A stretch of DNA of 6,324 nt, taken from NCBI GenBank assembly GCA_023426865.1, contig JAEZBT010000362.1, positions 1-6,324 of the forward strand, read 5' to 3'. The notes below the pieces were generated by a model. The model did no database searches. It was given only the letters and a program-made list of their open reading frames with translations, and was not told the DNA's origin. Below are positions 4,866 to 6,324 of the stretch, piece after piece; within the stretch, counting starts at the first letter, position 1, and each line of letters starts with the position of its first letter. This stretch comes from Actinomycetes bacterium. GTDB lineage: Bacteria; Actinomycetota; Actinomycetes; Actinomycetales; Cellulomonadaceae. Both the position numbers and the translations under genes were made by a program.

Positions 4866-5342
4866 TCAGACGGGGATGGCGTCGGCGAACTCGTCGACCT
4901 TGGCCTGCCAGCCCTCCTCGAGCGGGCCCCTCATTCCTGTGACCAGGACCTTGCCCGCCGCGACCTCGACCATGCCCGCGCCGTGCAGCAGCTCGCTCAT
5001 GATCGGGATGACCCGCTGGCTCTTCGCGAGCTCCTCCTCGGTGGGGAGCTGCCCGGTCTTCTTGTCGGGCTGCGGCGCACCCTCGGTGGTGAGGATGGCG
5101 TAGCGCGCACCCGCGGGCGCCTCCATCCCCTTGAGGAACCGACGCATGCTGCCGATCGGCTTGCCCATCCGGCCCGGTGCGCTGAACAGGTACAGGTCGG
5201 CGGGCGGCAGGGCCTTGGCGCTCACGTCCTTGATGTGGTGGACGTTCACGGCGACACCGCGGGTCGCCATCCGCTGCCTGAACTCCTCGGCGACCTTGGC
5301 GCCGTTGCCGTACTTGGACGCGTGGAAGTACTCGACGTTCAT
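4866..5342 (-). CDS. Flavodoxin-like protein
   Basis: The 158-residue protein has the length and alternating alpha/beta pattern of a flavodoxin. The first strand VEYFHA leads into ASKYGNGAKVAEEF (residues 8-21), which sits where flavodoxins have the FMN-phosphate loop (T/S-x-T-G-N-T). The third strand DLYLFSAPGRMGKPIG (49-64) corresponds to the first isoalloxazine-contacting loop, and RYAILTTEG (80-88) to the following strand. The phosphate loop departs from consensus, so FMN binding is probable but not certain. No signal peptide or membrane segment is seen. A role as electron carrier or flavin-dependent oxidoreductase can be guessed, but no partner is visible. GGAG (5352-5349) lies 6 nt before the ATG and supports the start. 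It follows the next gene by 52 bp on the same strand, so the two may be co-transcribed. Confidence 0.78.
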   Translation of the reverse strand: MNVEYFHASKYGNGAKVAEEFRQRMATRGVAVNVHHIKDVSAKALPPADLYLFSAPGRMGKPIGSMRRFLKGMEAPAGARYAILTTEGAPQPDKKTGQLPTEEELAKSQRVIPIMSELLHGAGMVEVAAGKVLVTGMRGPLEEGWQAKVDEFADAIPV

Positions 5343-5362
5343 CCGATGCTCCGCGAGGTGCT

Positions 5363-5379
5363 GCGGCCCGGGTGGCCGC
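5363..5379 (-). other. Short hairpin between the last two minus-strand genes
   Basis: GCGGCC and GGCCGC, separated by 5 nt, form a perfect 6-bp stem in the 52-bp gap, about 20 nt before the flavodoxin start. No U-tract follows. It may be a weak intergenic terminator or chance symmetry. Confidence 0.3.
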
Positions 5380-5394
5380 GACTCTGCCAGCGTC

Positions 5395-6324
5395 TCACCG
5401 CTCGGGGTCGGGCGTGCCCGCTTCCGTGGGGTTGTTCGGATCCGACGGGTCGCCGGGCAGGAGCCGCAGGAGCGGGCCAGGACCGGCGACGACCGCCAGG
5501 CCGTCGGGCAGCAGGAGGCGCCAGCGCTCCGCCACGAGCTCGCCCCTGGGCGAGGGCACGACCACGAGGCTCGTCCCGTCGACCAGGTCGACGCGCAGCG
5601 CGCGCCCGTCGGTGCTGAGCGCGACGGCGGTGAGCGGCGGACCCACCAGCGCGGCCGCCGCCGGCTCGACGGTGTCCGGCGTGTCGTCGGACGTGGCGAG
5701 GACGGCGTCGCCCGCCCGGACCATCCACGCGCCCCGCACCGTCAGACGGAACTCGCCCCTGACCCCGCCCGATGGCGAGATGGCGCGCCCGCCGAGATCC
5801 ATCATGAGGGTGCCGCCCCCGGCCGCGAGGGCGGCCCAGGCACGCACCCCGGTGAGCGCCTGCAGCGCCCAGGTGACGGCGTCGGGAGCGAGCAGGTGCG
5901 GGTGCGACGGCGGCTCGGGGCTGCGCAGCAGTGCGTCGAGCTCGCGGGTCAGCTCGCCGACCCGACCGCCGCCGCCAGCCGCGGCGGGGTACCGGAGCAG
6001 GATGTCGACGACGGGCGCCGTGGCCAGCGCCCAGGCCCGGACCAGGTGGGCACGCCCGATCCGGGAGTCCCCACCAGCAGCGAGCTCGAACGCCCGAGCC
6101 GCGTGTGCGCCCGCACCCAGGACGTGCGTGACCTGCGACGCCGTCGCCAGCGGGTGGAGGAACGCAGCGCCGGCCGCTGCCGTCGCAGCGCGCGCGGCCT
6201 CCATGACCGCGGGCTCGTCGGCGTGGCGCGCTTCGTGGGCAGCCCGCTGCGCCGCCCACGCCGCATCCCTCAGACCCCTGGTGCGCTCCGCGCCGGCGGC
6301 GAACTCCTGGGCGGCGTCCACCGC
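5395..6324 (-). CDS. Uncharacterised two-part protein; Imm5-like N-terminal half (5' end may be outside window)
   Basis: The frame is open to the right edge. A GTG at 6321 would give 308 residues, but the real start may lie beyond the window. Numbered from that GTG, residues 15-82 are Ala/Arg/His-rich helices (RGLRDAAWAAQRAAHEA, then MEAARAATAAAGAAFLHP, then ATASQVTHVLGAGAHAARAFELAA). This resembles the helical core of proteins annotated as Imm5-like putative immunity proteins. RVGELTRELDALLR (120-133) continues the helical half. From about 188 the protein turns beta-rich (GEFRLTVRGAWMVRAGDAVLATS, then TAVALSTDGRALRVDLVDGTSLVVVP, then ERWRLLLPDG), a pattern like DUF6188-type domains. The tail is Pro/Asp-rich. 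I do not recognise the whole protein. Both domain labels come from memory of sequence style. No toxin gene is visible nearby, so an immunity role is unproven. Confidence 0.7.
   Translation of the reverse strand, partial: AVDAAQEFAAGAERTRGLRDAAWAAQRAAHEARHADEPAVMEAARAATAAAGAAFLHPLATASQVTHVLGAGAHAARAFELAAGGDSRIGRAHLVRAWALATAPVVDILLRYPAAAGGGGRVGELTRELDALLRSPEPPSHPHLLAPDAVTWALQALTGVRAWAALAAGGGTLMMDLGGRAISPSGGVRGEFRLTVRGAWMVRAGDAVLATSDDTPDTVEPAAAALVGPPLTAVALSTDGRALRVDLVDGTSLVVVPSPRGELVAERWRLLLPDGLAVVAGPGPLLRLLPGDPSDPNNPTEAGTPDPER

Noticed and set aside
5339..6259. A 306-codon minus-strand frame overlapping the last gene and touching the flavodoxin start
   Set aside because: It is Arg/Gly-rich shadow composition. 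The 5395-6324 frame has balanced composition, plausible secondary structure and normal third-position bias.

Overview
The window is very GC-rich, with strongly G/C-biased third codon positions, short intergenic spacers and apparently leaderless starts. This points to a high-GC actinobacterium. A member of the Micrococcales (for example the Cellulomonas group) is my guess from protein style only; no taxonomic marker gene is present.

Layout from left to right. (1) 1-307, minus: the first 102 codons of an ABC transporter ATPase that leaves the window on the left. (2) 308-376: a divergent promoter region with a 20-bp near-palindrome of TetR-operator type, placed between the likely -35 and -10 of the ABC gene. 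(3) 377-982, plus: a small class I SAM-dependent methyltransferase. (4) 995-2848, minus: ilvD, dihydroxy-acid dehydratase, convergent with the methyltransferase across a 12-bp gap. (5) 2849-2977: a spacer with three direct repeats in exact 20-bp register plus an inverted copy that builds a 55-nt, 24-bp-paired hairpin. (6) 2978-4606, minus: cimA, (R)-citramalate synthase. (7) 4607-4831: the cimA leader, with a promoter, a 9-codon leader peptide reading MTSFTLIIG, a pre-hairpin, a U-tailed intrinsic terminator and an alternative antiterminator pairing. (8) 4866-5342, minus: a flavodoxin-like protein. (9) 5395-6324, minus: an unrecognised two-part protein, open at the right edge, whose N-terminal half resembles Imm5-like putative immunity proteins.

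How they fit together. CimA condenses pyruvate with acetyl-CoA to start the threonine-independent route to 2-oxobutanoate and isoleucine. IlvD performs the dehydration shared by the isoleucine and valine pathways. The leader upstream of cimA has the layout of a ribosome-mediated transcription attenuator: Leu-Ile-Ile codons just before the stop, then a GC hairpin that abuts a terminator, with a mutually exclusive pairing that would sequester the terminator's 3' arm. The biological reading is that isoleucine (and possibly leucine) shortage stalls the ribosome and lets transcription enter cimA, perhaps on through ilvD. This attenuator and the repeat/hairpin spacer before ilvD are the two most interesting parts of the window. 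The attenuator's pairing scheme and the function of the repeats are inferences from sequence alone.
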